DNA of 64,000 nucleotides from an uncultured Bacteroidales bacterium. Its GTDB lineage: Bacteria > Bacteroidota > Bacteroidia > Bacteroidales > Paludibacteraceae. Shown in pieces: positions 36,801-44,280 of this stretch. The notes beneath the pieces were generated by a model. The model searched no databases. It saw nothing but the letters and a program-made list of their open reading frames with translations, and was not told the origin of the DNA. The stretch lies in contig CAKULK010000006.1 in the NCBI GenBank assembly GCA_934667275.1, positions 73,910 through 137,909 of the forward strand, in the 5' to 3' direction. The translations under genes and the position numbers were made by a program. The first letter of the stretch is position 1. Each line of letters opens with the position of its first letter.

Positions 36801-37096
36801 TTGTCCGACACTAATGTCACTTTTATAGGAGTGGCAGGATTAGCCACCTTTACCTCTTGGGTCTTATAGCCAAGGTATGAGAATATGAGTACATCCCCCG
36901 CCTTTGCCTCAATGGAGAAATTACCATCGAAATCGGTAATGGTTCCACTCGTCGTACCTTTCAGTACCACATTCGCACCGATAACAGGGTCAGGCTCTCC
37001 TTCTGCCATCACCACACCCGTCACGGTGGATTGCGCCATAGCCACGCCGACAAACATTATCAGCAGACTTACCACTAAAAGAAAATATCGCTTCAT
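33887..37096 (-). CDS. susC: SusC/RagA-family TonB-dependent glycan importer
   Basis: 1069 residues from the ATG of MKRYFLLVVS. Signal peptide cleaved near AMAQ. A carboxypeptidase-D-like domain (about 25-100) includes VIGANVVLKGTTSGTITDFDG; the SusC plug signature includes LQGRAAGVTVTTNSGQPGEA and DPLYVVDGVI; the barrel ends in FTFGLNANF. It imports large oligosaccharides across the outer membrane with SusD, driven by TonB. First gene of the locus, with its own promoter. No SusR, ECF sigma/anti-sigma or hybrid two-component regulator is adjacent in the window. Confidence 0.97.
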   Translation of the reverse strand: MKRYFLLVVSLLIMFVGVAMAQSTVTGVVMAEGEPDPVIGANVVLKGTTSGTITDFDGNFSIEAKAGDVLIFSYLGYKTQEVKVANPATPIKVTLVSDNVMLDEVVAIGYGAMKKSDLTGAVTSVKADELTKAPVSGLDQALQGRAAGVTVTTNSGQPGEAATIRIRGIGSAIGGNDPLYVVDGVITSNISFLAPNDIQSMEILKDASATAIYGSRGANGVIIVTTKTGSQGGAKPNISFDAYWGFQNRWKKLDLMDSYDMAETKLRMAIMKDSKPAVDAYVQYHSPVEEGGGLTNWMRSRATSSYFPNNADYTYDRNTDWQDEVFNKNAFMHNYNLSMDGGSDKGHYAFSANYFSQEGTIIGSNYERLTLRLNSDYQVRKWLKFGEHLSFMFAQGRNAMNNSDSPGASVISAALAMAPWDPTYYPEGSTYTDKTTGEVTDLSGRVAASSNFKNVTNPFSMVYESYPLSKDERLVGDIYLEMQPVKGLTIRPSISMDYNINQYRLYKNAYDYSTYDKSLNNFLERSMSRSSTLLEETTITYANEIGKHNFSVMVGQTWQESNYYSLGGSGIDILSPTPEHWYLSNTTTPQDKLTKTSDNVSRERRLSFLGRAFYSYDNRYMATVNFRADGSSKFTKNPWGFFPSVALAWRVSEEPFIRDNEVVWLDNLKVRAGWGQVGNDGVGSSSFVKTMGFSSNVFYGYPLGLNGQYMQEGAAVLTLPDLNGKWETNEQWDAGIDFSFWNGKLSGSVDYFLRDTKDALLYVNAPAHVGNRYPLVRNVGVIRNQGVEIALDHSHKVNKFSYSIGGNISWIKNELRSLNGGSPLYENGTLLKTDVGMPLRSFWGYQYEGIYQTNEEAAYFTNQNMHAGDAKFADLNGDHQLTNEDYTYIGNPFPKVTYGLNFTAEFYGVDIQLFFQGVAGNQIYNALRKRTEGSGDECTLGSQMKDVWIGYDNEQVQNYFAKFGMDYTEYENRTGTIPNPMGSTQNSANSSRFVEDGSYFRLKNAQIGYTLPKKVTEKFKCSRLRFYATASNLFTLTKYSGYDPEVGGGVDYGNYPQSRTFTFGLNANF

Positions 37097-37179
37097 TTGC
37101 ACCAAAGTTTTAATCTGTTTCTACTACCGTTACGTCTCCATGACGCTACCCTTATCATCGGCTTGCGCTGAAAACGCTG

Positions 37180-37211
37180 CAAAATTACCACACTGCACCC
37201 GTACCTACAAA
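37180..37211 (-). promoter_or_regulatory. Promoter of the susC operon
   Basis: Minus-strand TAATTTTG (37187-37180) fits TAnnTTTG, and TTTG (37211-37208) is 20 bp upstream. It leaves a leader of about 75-80 nt before susC. Confidence 0.75.
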
Positions 37212-37399
37212 TTATGCGTATATGTTTTATAACATACTTTTCTCACAAAAACACAAAATATTAATACTACAAATATTTTATAACATAATGATATTCACTA
37301 TTATATGGCAGAATATACTTTTCACAAATAGAAATGATTTATCACACTACTATGTGAAATCGCGTAGTATAGTACAATGTGGGTGAAAAACGAGTATAA
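37212..37399. other. AT-rich non-coding stretch upstream of the susC promoter
   Basis: No ORF, RNA or strong hairpin recognised. It is markedly AT-rich. Activator sites for the glucan locus would be expected here, but no clear dyad was identified by eye. Confidence 0.5.
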
Positions 37400-38092
37400 T
37401 CAGACCAATGTACGCAAATATGACTTCTGTTCCGGCGTTATACGGAAACTCTCAATGGCCTTCTGAATAGTCTTGCGATGGGTCCAATCTGGCAACACAT
37501 GGTTTTCCAAATACGGAATAGTGGATTCATATTGTTTGGCCAATGCCGTGGCGAAAAACCATGCCACCATCATACGGACATAATAGTGTTCATTCTGTAT
37601 ATTTGCCACACTGTCCAAATGTTCTAAACGGAAGTTTGCAGGACCATCCAAGAAGAACACCATCAACATCTCGATACCGAAACGGATAATGTACGGTTCA
37701 TCGCTGCTCATCCAATGATGAATATCCGACAGCAGTCGGTCTGGGTCTCGCTTCGCTGCAATAGCAAATGCACATGGGCGGAGCGAATCACACGTAGCCC
37801 AGTTATCCACAAAAGGCAGAAAATGCTCTAAGGTATCAATAGTCCGGGAATAATCTTGACTTTGACATATCAACAAACCGTGCAAATTATTCTCTTCATA
37901 ATAGGTATGCGGTAGTGTGGACATGAAATCCTCATAGCCGCCATTTTTATACAATTCCTTTGCCAACCTGCGCAGAGCAGGCATACGCACACCTATCACG
38001 GTACCTGAATCAACGGAAGGAATGAGTTTCGAATGGAAAGCCTGATACGAAACATCCTGCAGGGCAAATAATTGCTGTTGGATAGCAGTCAT
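37400..38092 (-). CDS. AlkD-like DNA alkylation repair protein
   Basis: 230 residues, all-helical HEAT-like repeats. GTVIGVRMPALRRLAKEL near the N-terminus and FVDNWATCDSLRPCAF in the middle match the AlkD/'DNA alkylation repair enzyme' family; the D-W pair expected at the lesion site is present. The predicted activity is removal of 3-methyladenine or 7-methylguanine from DNA. It is followed 16 bp upstream by the MmcQ/YjbR gene on the same strand. Confidence 0.88.
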   Translation of the reverse strand: MTAIQQQLFALQDVSYQAFHSKLIPSVDSGTVIGVRMPALRRLAKELYKNGGYEDFMSTLPHTYYEENNLHGLLICQSQDYSRTIDTLEHFLPFVDNWATCDSLRPCAFAIAAKRDPDRLLSDIHHWMSSDEPYIIRFGIEMLMVFFLDGPANFRLEHLDSVANIQNEHYYVRMMVAWFFATALAKQYESTIPYLENHVLPDWTHRKTIQKAIESFRITPEQKSYLRTLV

Positions 38093-38108
38093 GTACGAAA
38101 ACTATGTA

Positions 38109-38483
38109 TCAGTCTAAATAGGTATAAGGGTCGTCGATACTAAAAGTGACACGGTCGCGAACCGGCAGTTTCCTGTTTACTTCGGCATAAGCATGGCGCA
38201 CCAAAGATTGAAGTAGCGCGTCCGATAGGGTGCCATTCAGCAGAATATCATTCCAATACTTCTTGTTCCAATGCCACGCAGCCTGCACAGCATCATACCG
38301 TGTACGCAGTTCAAGAGCAAGTACAGGATCGCACTTCAGAACAACTTTATCCGGATATTCGGTAGCAATACAAGCAAAAATCTTTCCGCGAAGGCGATAA
38401 ACCACTGTCGTTTCGTCAAACGGAGTATCTTCTGTCACACAAGGCAAGGAGAGACAATAATCTCTAAATTCTTCAGTATTCAT
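38109..38483 (-). CDS. MmcQ/YjbR-family protein
   Basis: 124 residues. It starts MNTEEFRDYCLSLPCVTEDT, continues with a beta-rich centre (GKIFACIATE, VVLKCDP) and the NKKYWNDILLNGTLSD segment, the usual marks of YjbR double-wing proteins. The family is thought to bind DNA, but function is not established. It often lies near repair genes, as here beside AlkD. Confidence 0.88.
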   Translation of the reverse strand: MNTEEFRDYCLSLPCVTEDTPFDETTVVYRLRGKIFACIATEYPDKVVLKCDPVLALELRTRYDAVQAAWHWNKKYWNDILLNGTLSDALLQSLVRHAYAEVNRKLPVRDRVTFSIDDPYTYLD

Positions 38484-38500
38484 CGCGGATGGTGGTTCTG

Positions 38501-39211
38501 TTATTCTGCCTTCTTCACACGGATACTGCCGTTCACGGTCTCAAAATCCATCTCTGTGTTGGCAACAAGCGTAGTAGTAAACTCCCCGTCACGTTTGCTA
38601 TCACGGTAAGTGCCCTCAAATTCGGTTGAGAACTTACCCAACACTGTTTCATACTCTGCCGTAAAGCCCATATTAGATGGTTGATATACGGTTATCGAAC
38701 CGTTCACCGACTCCGCATCAATCTTCCTCGCTGGCAACAAGTTATGCACTTCAATACTACCGTTCATCGTCTCGACATCCACCTCTGCCGTTTCAATTGC
38801 CACCACAATGGCACCATTCACGTTCTCAACATCTACCTTATTATATTGGGCATTCTGCGGCAATGTTATCACCAGCGATTTCTCTACAAGGTCTTTCTTC
38901 ACCTTCCAATGTCCCGATTGGCAGAATTGTATTTTCAGTTTGCCATCGTAAACGCGATAATACATTTGAAACTTCGGTTCGAAAGTGCTTGACGCAGGAT
39001 ATTCCTGCCATGTCGGAGCCTCAACATCACCATACACCACTGATACATGACCATTCAGCCAATTCACATCAATTTCCACAATACGCTCTACCGTACTTCC
39101 GCCACCCGCCGTGTAAAGGTTCGCGTTGTCATACACATTGTTAATGGTGTTTGTTGCGCTACCGATGAGTACATTTCCCAAAACGGCTGCCAAAAGAATT
39201 AACTTTTTCAT
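38501..39211 (-). CDS. Exported DUF4097-like beta-helix protein
   Basis: 236 residues with a signal peptide (cleavage near GSATN). The mature part has repeated short strands of the form VDVENVNGAIVV, VDVETMNGSIEV, IDAESVNGSITV and MDFETVNGSIRV, a beta-solenoid like DUF4097 'putative adhesin' proteins. Function unknown. First gene of a possible operon with MmcQ and AlkD; promoter at 39247-39254. Confidence 0.8.
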   Translation of the reverse strand: MKKLILLAAVLGNVLIGSATNTINNVYDNANLYTAGGGSTVERIVEIDVNWLNGHVSVVYGDVEAPTWQEYPASSTFEPKFQMYYRVYDGKLKIQFCQSGHWKVKKDLVEKSLVITLPQNAQYNKVDVENVNGAIVVAIETAEVDVETMNGSIEVHNLLPARKIDAESVNGSITVYQPSNMGFTAEYETVLGKFSTEFEGTYRDSKRDGEFTTTLVANTEMDFETVNGSIRVKKAE

Positions 39212-39246
39212 TGCTGTGTTGATTTATGAGGTTTGTATTTCGGCTG

Positions 39247-39254
39247 CAAAGGTA
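39247..39254 (-). promoter_or_regulatory. -7 element for the DUF4097-mmcQ-alkD group
   Basis: Minus-strand TACCTTTG, about 36 bp before the start codon. The -33 box at the standard distance is not clear. Confidence 0.6.
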
Positions 39255-39306
39255 GTGAATATTTATGTACTATGCAATACCAAAGACATCAAAAAAGTAC
39301 AAAACA

Positions 39307-39338
39307 TTTGCAAATGTAAGAAACAAAACGTACCTTTG
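39307..39338 (+). promoter_or_regulatory. Promoter for mrp and the MATE gene
   Basis: TACCTTTG at 39331-39338 and TTTG at 39307-39310, spacing 20 bp. The predicted leader contains the 11-bp repeat at 39350-39382. Confidence 0.8.
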
Positions 39339-39349
39339 CACAACAAACA

Positions 39350-39382
39350 AATTGTACATCGTTAATTCATAAATCGTACATA
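39350..39382. repeat. 11-bp-period repeat in the mrp leader
   Basis: AATTGTACATC and AATCGTACATA lie exactly 22 bp apart with GTTAATTCATA between. The AATCGTACAT word recurs at 42871-42881. It fills the leader up to the start codon. Confidence 0.6.
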
Positions 39383-39384
39383 TT

Positions 39385-40431
39385 ATGTATCCTCAACAAA
39401 TAATTGATGCCCTCACCCACGTGCGCTATCCTGGCACGGGCAGCAACCTGATAGAGGGCGGAATGTTGGAAGACGACATTCGCATTTCGGGCTTGGAGGT
39501 CAGTTTCTCGCTCATCTTCGACAAAGACAACGACCCTTTCCTCAAATCGGTAGTGAAGGCTGCCGAAGTGGCTGTCAAGACCTACGCTGATGCCAACGCC
39601 GCCGTGCATATCAACACCAAGTTCCGTAAGCAAAACCTTGTGCCACAATCAGATACACCTTCCATACAAGCCAAGCGTATTATCGCCGTCCATTCGGGCA
39701 AAGGCGGCGTGGGCAAATCCACCGTAGCCGCCAACCTTGCCATTACGCTGGCGAATATGGGCTATCGTGTCGGACTGCTGGACGCGGATATTCACGGCCC
39801 CTCTATCCCCAAGATGTTCCACACCGAGGACTGCCGTCCCGTATCCGTCACCGTCAACGGGCGCGACCTCATCGAACCCATTGAGCAGTACGGCGTTAAG
39901 ATGCTGTCTATCGGCTTCTTTGTTGACCCTGAGCAGGCGGTAGTCTGGCGCGGAGGTATGGCAAGCAATGCTATCAAGCAACTCATACAAGACGCCAATT
40001 GGGGCGAACTCGACTACTTCCTTATCGACCTCCCGCCGGGAACCAGCGACATACATCTCACGCTCGTTCAGACACTCCACCTCACGGGTGCGATAGTGGT
40101 CACCACGCCCCAACCCGTGGCATTGGTGGACGCGCGCAAAGGCGTGGATATGTTCCGCAACGAGAAAATCAATGTTCCCGTATTGGGTATCATCGAGAAC
40201 ATGGCATGGTTCACGCCCGCCGAGTTACCCCAGAACAAATACTATATCTTCGGCAAGGACGGCGGCAAGGATTTGGCACGGAATTTGCAAGTACCGTTGC
40301 TGGGTCAAATCCCGCTGGTACAGTCTATCCGCGAGGCAGGAGACGACGGCGCACCCGTTGCCCTGCAGCAGGGGCACCCCGCAGCACAGGTATTTGAAGA
40401 GATATGTCGCAAAATAATATCACAGAGTTAG
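39385..40431 (+). CDS. mrp: Mrp/NBP35-family ATP-binding protein (Fe-S carrier)
   Basis: 348 residues. An N-terminal DUF59-like domain (about 1-80) is fused to a MinD-like P-loop ATPase with deviant Walker A SGKGGVGKS (about 104-112), LLDADIHGPSIPK and DYFLIDLPPGTSD. The family carries and delivers Fe-S clusters. The CxxC cluster site that usually follows the ENMA/S motif is absent: the segment reads MAWFTPAELPQNKYYIFG. The MATE gene start overlaps its end by 28 bp. Confidence 0.93.
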   Translation: MYPQQIIDALTHVRYPGTGSNLIEGGMLEDDIRISGLEVSFSLIFDKDNDPFLKSVVKAAEVAVKTYADANAAVHINTKFRKQNLVPQSDTPSIQAKRIIAVHSGKGGVGKSTVAANLAITLANMGYRVGLLDADIHGPSIPKMFHTEDCRPVSVTVNGRDLIEPIEQYGVKMLSIGFFVDPEQAVVWRGGMASNAIKQLIQDANWGELDYFLIDLPPGTSDIHLTLVQTLHLTGAIVVTTPQPVALVDARKGVDMFRNEKINVPVLGIIENMAWFTPAELPQNKYYIFGKDGGKDLARNLQVPLLGQIPLVQSIREAGDDGAPVALQQGHPAAQVFEEICRKIISQS

Positions 40432-41804
40432 GCACAGAACCTATCAGAAACCTCCTTGTCAAGTATGCATTGCCGGGCATTATTGCAATGACGGCAAGTT
40501 CGTTGTACAACATTGTTGATAGTATCTTTATCGGGCATGGCTGCGGTGCCATGGCATTGTCGGGCTTGGCGGTTGCCAAACCTTTTATGGATATATGCGC
40601 CGCCTTCGGAAGCCTTGTCGGCGTAGGTGCCAGTTCCTTGGTGGCAATCAAACTGGGGGAAAAGGACTACCGTTCTGCGGGCAAGGTGTTGGGTAACGTG
40701 CTTGTGCTGAATGTGTTGCTCGGTTTTCTGATAACCGTGGTAGGACTGACATGGCTCGACCCCATTCTCTATGCCTTCGGTGCCAGCGAGGTAACGCTCA
40801 CCTACGCGCATGAGTATATGGAGATTATCCTGCTCGGTAATATCCTCACGCATATCTACTACGGACTCAACAACATGCTCCGTGCCATGGGACACCCGCG
40901 CTCGGCGATGGTCTCCACCATCGTGGCGGTATTTGCCAACGTGGTTTTGGACCCCATATTCATATTCGGTCTCGACATGGGCGTGCGCGGAGCGGCATTG
41001 GCAACCATAATATCACAAGCGATAGCCGTAGTGTGGCAGTTTACTATCTTCTTGAATCCCAAAGAGATAGTGCATTTCCACCGCGGTATATGGCGATTGG
41101 AAAAGGACATCACCCTGCGCGCCCTCTCTATCGGGATGGCACCTTTCCTGATGAACCTTGCCTCGTGCTTCGTGGTCATCATTATCAACAACCAACTCAA
41201 ACACTATGGCGGCGATATGGCTATTGCAACTTATGGCGTCATCAACCGCTTCACGTTTGTGTTCGCTATGATAGTCATGGGTTTGAATCAGGGCATGCAA
41301 CCCATAGTGGGCTACAACTATGGTGCCAAGCAGTACGACCGTATGCTGCGGGCATTCAAACTGACTGCGCTATGTGCCACGTGTGTCATGAGTGCGGTCT
41401 TCCTGTTGGGTGAGATAGTCCCCGAATGGATGGTGCGGATGTTCACGCACGACACCGAACTGATTGCACAATCCATCGTGCCTATGCGCATAGTGGTTGC
41501 GGTAATGTGGTTGGTTGGCTTTCAAATGGTTACGGGTAACTTCTTTACCTCTGTCGGTATGTCCGGCAAATCTATCTTCTTGAGTCTGACAAGGCAAGTG
41601 ATATACCTTATCCCCTTATTGTTATTACTTCCGATGTGGTTCGAGAATATGGGCGTGTCTCCTATCTTGGGTGTCTGGTGGAGTCTCCCTGTCAGTGACA
41701 CTCTTGCAGCGATTACTGCCGCTATCATGCTGGTAATCGAAGTGGAGAAATTCCGCAAGCAAGGCATGCTAACGGGTGACGGCAACGGCGAACTTACGGC
41801 GTAG
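40404..41804 (+). CDS. MATE-family multidrug efflux transporter
   Basis: 466 residues, 12 predicted membrane segments. The start region has YALPGIIAMTASSLYNIVDS, then GHGCGAMALSGLAVAKP, and mid-protein MGLNQGMQPIVGYNYGA, all typical of MATE proteins of the MepA/DinF side. Exchange of Na+ or H+ for cationic compounds across the inner membrane is expected. Its 3' end overlaps the convergent gene at 41769 by 36 bp. Confidence 0.93.
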   Translation: MSQNNITELGTEPIRNLLVKYALPGIIAMTASSLYNIVDSIFIGHGCGAMALSGLAVAKPFMDICAAFGSLVGVGASSLVAIKLGEKDYRSAGKVLGNVLVLNVLLGFLITVVGLTWLDPILYAFGASEVTLTYAHEYMEIILLGNILTHIYYGLNNMLRAMGHPRSAMVSTIVAVFANVVLDPIFIFGLDMGVRGAALATIISQAIAVVWQFTIFLNPKEIVHFHRGIWRLEKDITLRALSIGMAPFLMNLASCFVVIIINNQLKHYGGDMAIATYGVINRFTFVFAMIVMGLNQGMQPIVGYNYGAKQYDRMLRAFKLTALCATCVMSAVFLLGEIVPEWMVRMFTHDTELIAQSIVPMRIVVAVMWLVGFQMVTGNFFTSVGMSGKSIFLSLTRQVIYLIPLLLLLPMWFENMGVSPILGVWWSLPVSDTLAAITAAIMLVIEVEKFRKQGMLTGDGNGELTA

Positions 41805-42773
41805 TACGTCTTTTGTGTTCGTATTTTTCAGTTCTATATACAATACATATACGCCGATTTCAACGGATATATTCTGTCCGCTTGTGCCGTCCCAACAGAG
41901 CGTACCCTCTGCAGGTAGCGACTGGTTTTGGCATATATGTCGAACCAACACCCCTGTCGGCGTATAGACATCAAATGTCGCACGATAACCGTCATCGGGC
42001 AAGGTGTAAGAAACACACGCTTCGTCCTCATATCCGTCACCATTGGGCGAGATAGACTCCGTTAGCAGATGTACAGAAGAAGAGGTACGAGTATCAGATA
42101 TATCAGAATCATCCGTTGGGTGAACTGACGTACTTTGCGGATTGCCTGTCACGGCAATATCATCAAAATAAAAGTCATATCCGCGCTGTTTGCTGTTCTT
42201 TACATAAAGGGCAAAGTATTCACTGCACACCGTATTGGCAAAGTAAACACCTTCCTCTACGAAAGCACTGTCCACTCCTTCCACTTGCGAATACAAGTGA
42301 AAGACACCGTCTGCGCCGCGCGTAACGCGCCAGCGTACGACTGCAGCCACATCATTGAGAATCTTCTTGCGTGCCTCATTCTCAATCACTTTGGAGATAT
42401 TGCCATGGCTTTGTTCATACAGCACAATATTCTTGTTTGCCCCACCTATCTGCACATAGTAGGCATCGGCTTGCAGGCTGTCACCATTCAGCGTGAGATA
42501 GCAGCGCACCAGATTATATGCACTGCACGTACCCGATATGCGTACCCAACCGCTCCACTCCGCATCAATGGAGGCAATGCTTTCTCGCCAAAGCATACTC
42601 TCTGCGGCTGCAGCAGACTGGCTCTGTAACTGCCCAGAGCGATTGATAGCAAAACGCCCCCAATCGCCCGACCATGCGCTGTATGCAGCGTCCGCATCAG
42701 AAAAGTCTTCCCTAAACTGCCCGAAACATAATGTAGGAACAATGGATAATATACAAATTATCAAGAGTCTCAT
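41769..42773 (-). CDS. Secreted protein with gliding-motility/type IX C-terminal domain
   Basis: 334 residues with a signal peptide (cleavage after LCFGQ). The first 200 residues form a beta-sandwich (laminin-G-like fold suggested by DAEWSGWVRISG and YDFYFDDIAVTG). The last 100 residues start SISPNGDGYEDEACVSY and continue FDVYTPTGVLVRHI..., the CHU_C/gliding-motility-associated sorting domain read by type IX secretion. The natural target is unknown. Tail-to-tail overlap of 36 bp with the MATE gene. Confidence 0.82.
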   Translation of the reverse strand: MRLLIICILSIVPTLCFGQFREDFSDADAAYSAWSGDWGRFAINRSGQLQSQSAAAAESMLWRESIASIDAEWSGWVRISGTCSAYNLVRCYLTLNGDSLQADAYYVQIGGANKNIVLYEQSHGNISKVIENEARKKILNDVAAVVRWRVTRGADGVFHLYSQVEGVDSAFVEEGVYFANTVCSEYFALYVKNSKQRGYDFYFDDIAVTGNPQSTSVHPTDDSDISDTRTSSSVHLLTESISPNGDGYEDEACVSYTLPDDGYRATFDVYTPTGVLVRHICQNQSLPAEGTLCWDGTSGQNISVEIGVYVLYIELKNTNTKDVLRRKFAVAVTR

Positions 42774-42819
42774 CTAAAAAAGATGTTTATTGATAGTTAC
42801 CTGTTAGTCGCTATTTTTG

Positions 42820-42903
42820 TTATAGGATAGTTATAGGATAGTTATATGTTAGTCAGTTGTTGGTCATGCCAAATCGTACATCGTAAATACCCAAATCGTA
42901 AAT
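42820..42903. repeat. 11-bp degenerate tandem repeats
   Basis: Units TTATAGGATAG, TTATAGGATAG, TTATATGTTAG, then after one poorly matching unit AAATCGTACAT, CGTAAATACCC and AAATCGTAAAT. Fills most of the 132-bp gap between the type IX sorting-domain gene and the DUF4294 gene. The word TATAGGATA also occurs in the 59084-59094 unit. Confidence 0.8.
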
Positions 42904-42905
42904 AC

Positions 42906-43490
42906 TTAGAGTTGTCCTGCTTCCACAAGGTTAATCACACGCTCCACGATACGGTCTTTGTCCGCAGCGTCATACCCCTCTTTGAGGTCATTCTTGAATA
43001 GTTTGGCAACAAACTGCCAGAAGTTCGCGCTGAATGTACCTCGGTATTGCTGGATGATTTCGTAACTGGTGCGGTCGCTTTCCCTGTCCATTAGTTTCAT
43101 GAGCATCTGTCCTTGCGAAGCCGTCATGTGACGGAAATCCTGCTCATACTTTTTGAATAGTTGTTTCTCATACTGCTTCCACCATTTGCGTTGGGATTTC
43201 TTGTCTGGCAGTTTAGCCAATTCCTTGTCAGCATACTCCATCTCTTTGGCGAGCAGTTTTGCATACGGCAGCGTCTTCTTCACATCGCGCACCGTCCGCC
43301 AATAGAACCTTTCCTGACGCTTGTTCTTGAACACCATTTGGGGATACACATATATATCGTGCATGCGCGCGAGGAAAAAGGTATCCCCATGGCTTACCTG
43401 CAGCATCAACGAGTCCACGTGCTCCTGTCCGAAACAAACAGAAGACAACGTCATCATCAAACCGATTATGAGCAGACACCTATGTTTCAT
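42906..43490 (-). CDS. DUF4294-like exported protein
   Basis: 194 residues from the ATG of MKHRCLLIIGLMMTL; the longer frame upstream is sirtuin sequence in another frame. Signal peptide cleaved near CFGQ. The mature part is mostly helical and basic, with HDIYVYPQMVFKNKRQERFY and KRKWW/QYEKQLFKKYEQDF-type segments typical of this Bacteroidetes family. Function unknown. The start overlaps the sirtuin stop by four bases, so translation is coupled. Confidence 0.8.
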   Translation of the reverse strand: MKHRCLLIIGLMMTLSSVCFGQEHVDSLMLQVSHGDTFFLARMHDIYVYPQMVFKNKRQERFYWRTVRDVKKTLPYAKLLAKEMEYADKELAKLPDKKSQRKWWKQYEKQLFKKYEQDFRHMTASQGQMLMKLMDRESDRTSYEIIQQYRGTFSANFWQFVAKLFKNDLKEGYDAADKDRIVERVINLVEAGQL

Positions 43491-44185
43491 CCGTATTGCT
43501 CTATCAGTCTGTCCACCAACTGCGGCACACCCACCGTGGCTTTCTCCTGGATATGGTGCACACGGTCGCGGTATATGCCAAACTCGGGGTGTCCGGGGTC
43601 TATCACGTATATATCCGCATGGGCAGGTGCGTACTCCAACAGGGAAGCCGCTGGATACACGTTCAGCGACGTACCGACCACCACCATGATGTCTGCGCCC
43701 GAGGCTATGCTGCATGCCACAGGAAAATACGGCACCGCCTCGCCAAAGAATACAATATATGGTCTAAGCAATGAGCCGTCGGGGTGACGGTCTCCGTAAT
43801 GCTGTTCCCAACCCTGTAGCGGCACCGTGGCAAGGTCGTCGTTTTCGGAGCGCAACTTCGTGATTTCCCCGTGCAGATGGGTAACGTCATGACTGCCTGC
43901 GCGCTCGTGAAGGTCGTCGATATTCTGCGTAATCACCTGCGTAGTCGGGATAGCCTGTTGCAAACGGGCTATGGCATAGTGTGCGGCATTTGGCTGTGCC
44001 GCAAGTGCATCTTTGCGGCGGGCATTGTAGAAGTCCACGCACAACTGCGGGTTACGAAGCCAAGCCTCGTGGGCACACACGTCCTCAATACGGTATTTCT
44101 CCCACAATCCGTCGGCGTCACGAAACGTACCCAATCCGCTTTCCGCCGAAACGCCTGCACCTGTAAACACAACGATATTCTTCAT
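43487..44185 (-). CDS. Sirtuin (NAD-dependent protein deacylase), zinc-less type
   Basis: 232 residues. FTGAGVSAESGLGTFRD (about 7-23) and TQNIDDLHERAG (about 87-98) form the NAD site; the catalytic histidine is in THLHGEI (about 102-108); VVVGTSLNVYPAA is the second NAD loop. The four cysteines that bind zinc in classical sirtuins are missing between HGEI and LRPYIVFFGEAVP. It removes acyl groups from lysine using NAD. Upstream is a divergent tsaB. Confidence 0.93.
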   Translation of the reverse strand: MKNIVVFTGAGVSAESGLGTFRDADGLWEKYRIEDVCAHEAWLRNPQLCVDFYNARRKDALAAQPNAAHYAIARLQQAIPTTQVITQNIDDLHERAGSHDVTHLHGEITKLRSENDDLATVPLQGWEQHYGDRHPDGSLLRPYIVFFGEAVPYFPVACSIASGADIMVVVGTSLNVYPAASLLEYAPAHADIYVIDPGHPEFGIYRDRVHHIQEKATVGVPQLVDRLIEQYG

Positions 44186-44205
44186 ATTTGGCTGATTTGT
44201 AGGCG

Positions 44206-44236
44206 CAAAGTTACGAAATATTTTCTATTTTGCAAA
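44206..44236 (-). promoter_or_regulatory. Promoter for the sirtuin gene
   Basis: Minus-strand TAACTTTG (44213-44206) with TTTG (44236-44233) 19 bp upstream. It overlaps the region of the divergent tsaB promoter. Confidence 0.75.
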
Positions 44237-44244
44237 AAATATCG

Positions 44245-44252
44245 TATCTTTG
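44245..44252 (+). promoter_or_regulatory. -7 element for tsaB-porW
   Basis: TATCTTTG fits TAnnTTTG, 29 bp before the tsaB ATG. A TTTG at 44229 is closer than usual, so the -33 box is uncertain. Confidence 0.65.
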
Positions 44253-44280
44253 CGGTTTGAAAAAGAAACCGGTAGCACGT

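Noticed and set aside
42906..43715. 269-codon version of the DUF4294-like gene
   Set aside because: The first 75 codons lie within the sirtuin gene and lack a signal peptide; the ATG at 43490 gives a proper signal and coupled start.
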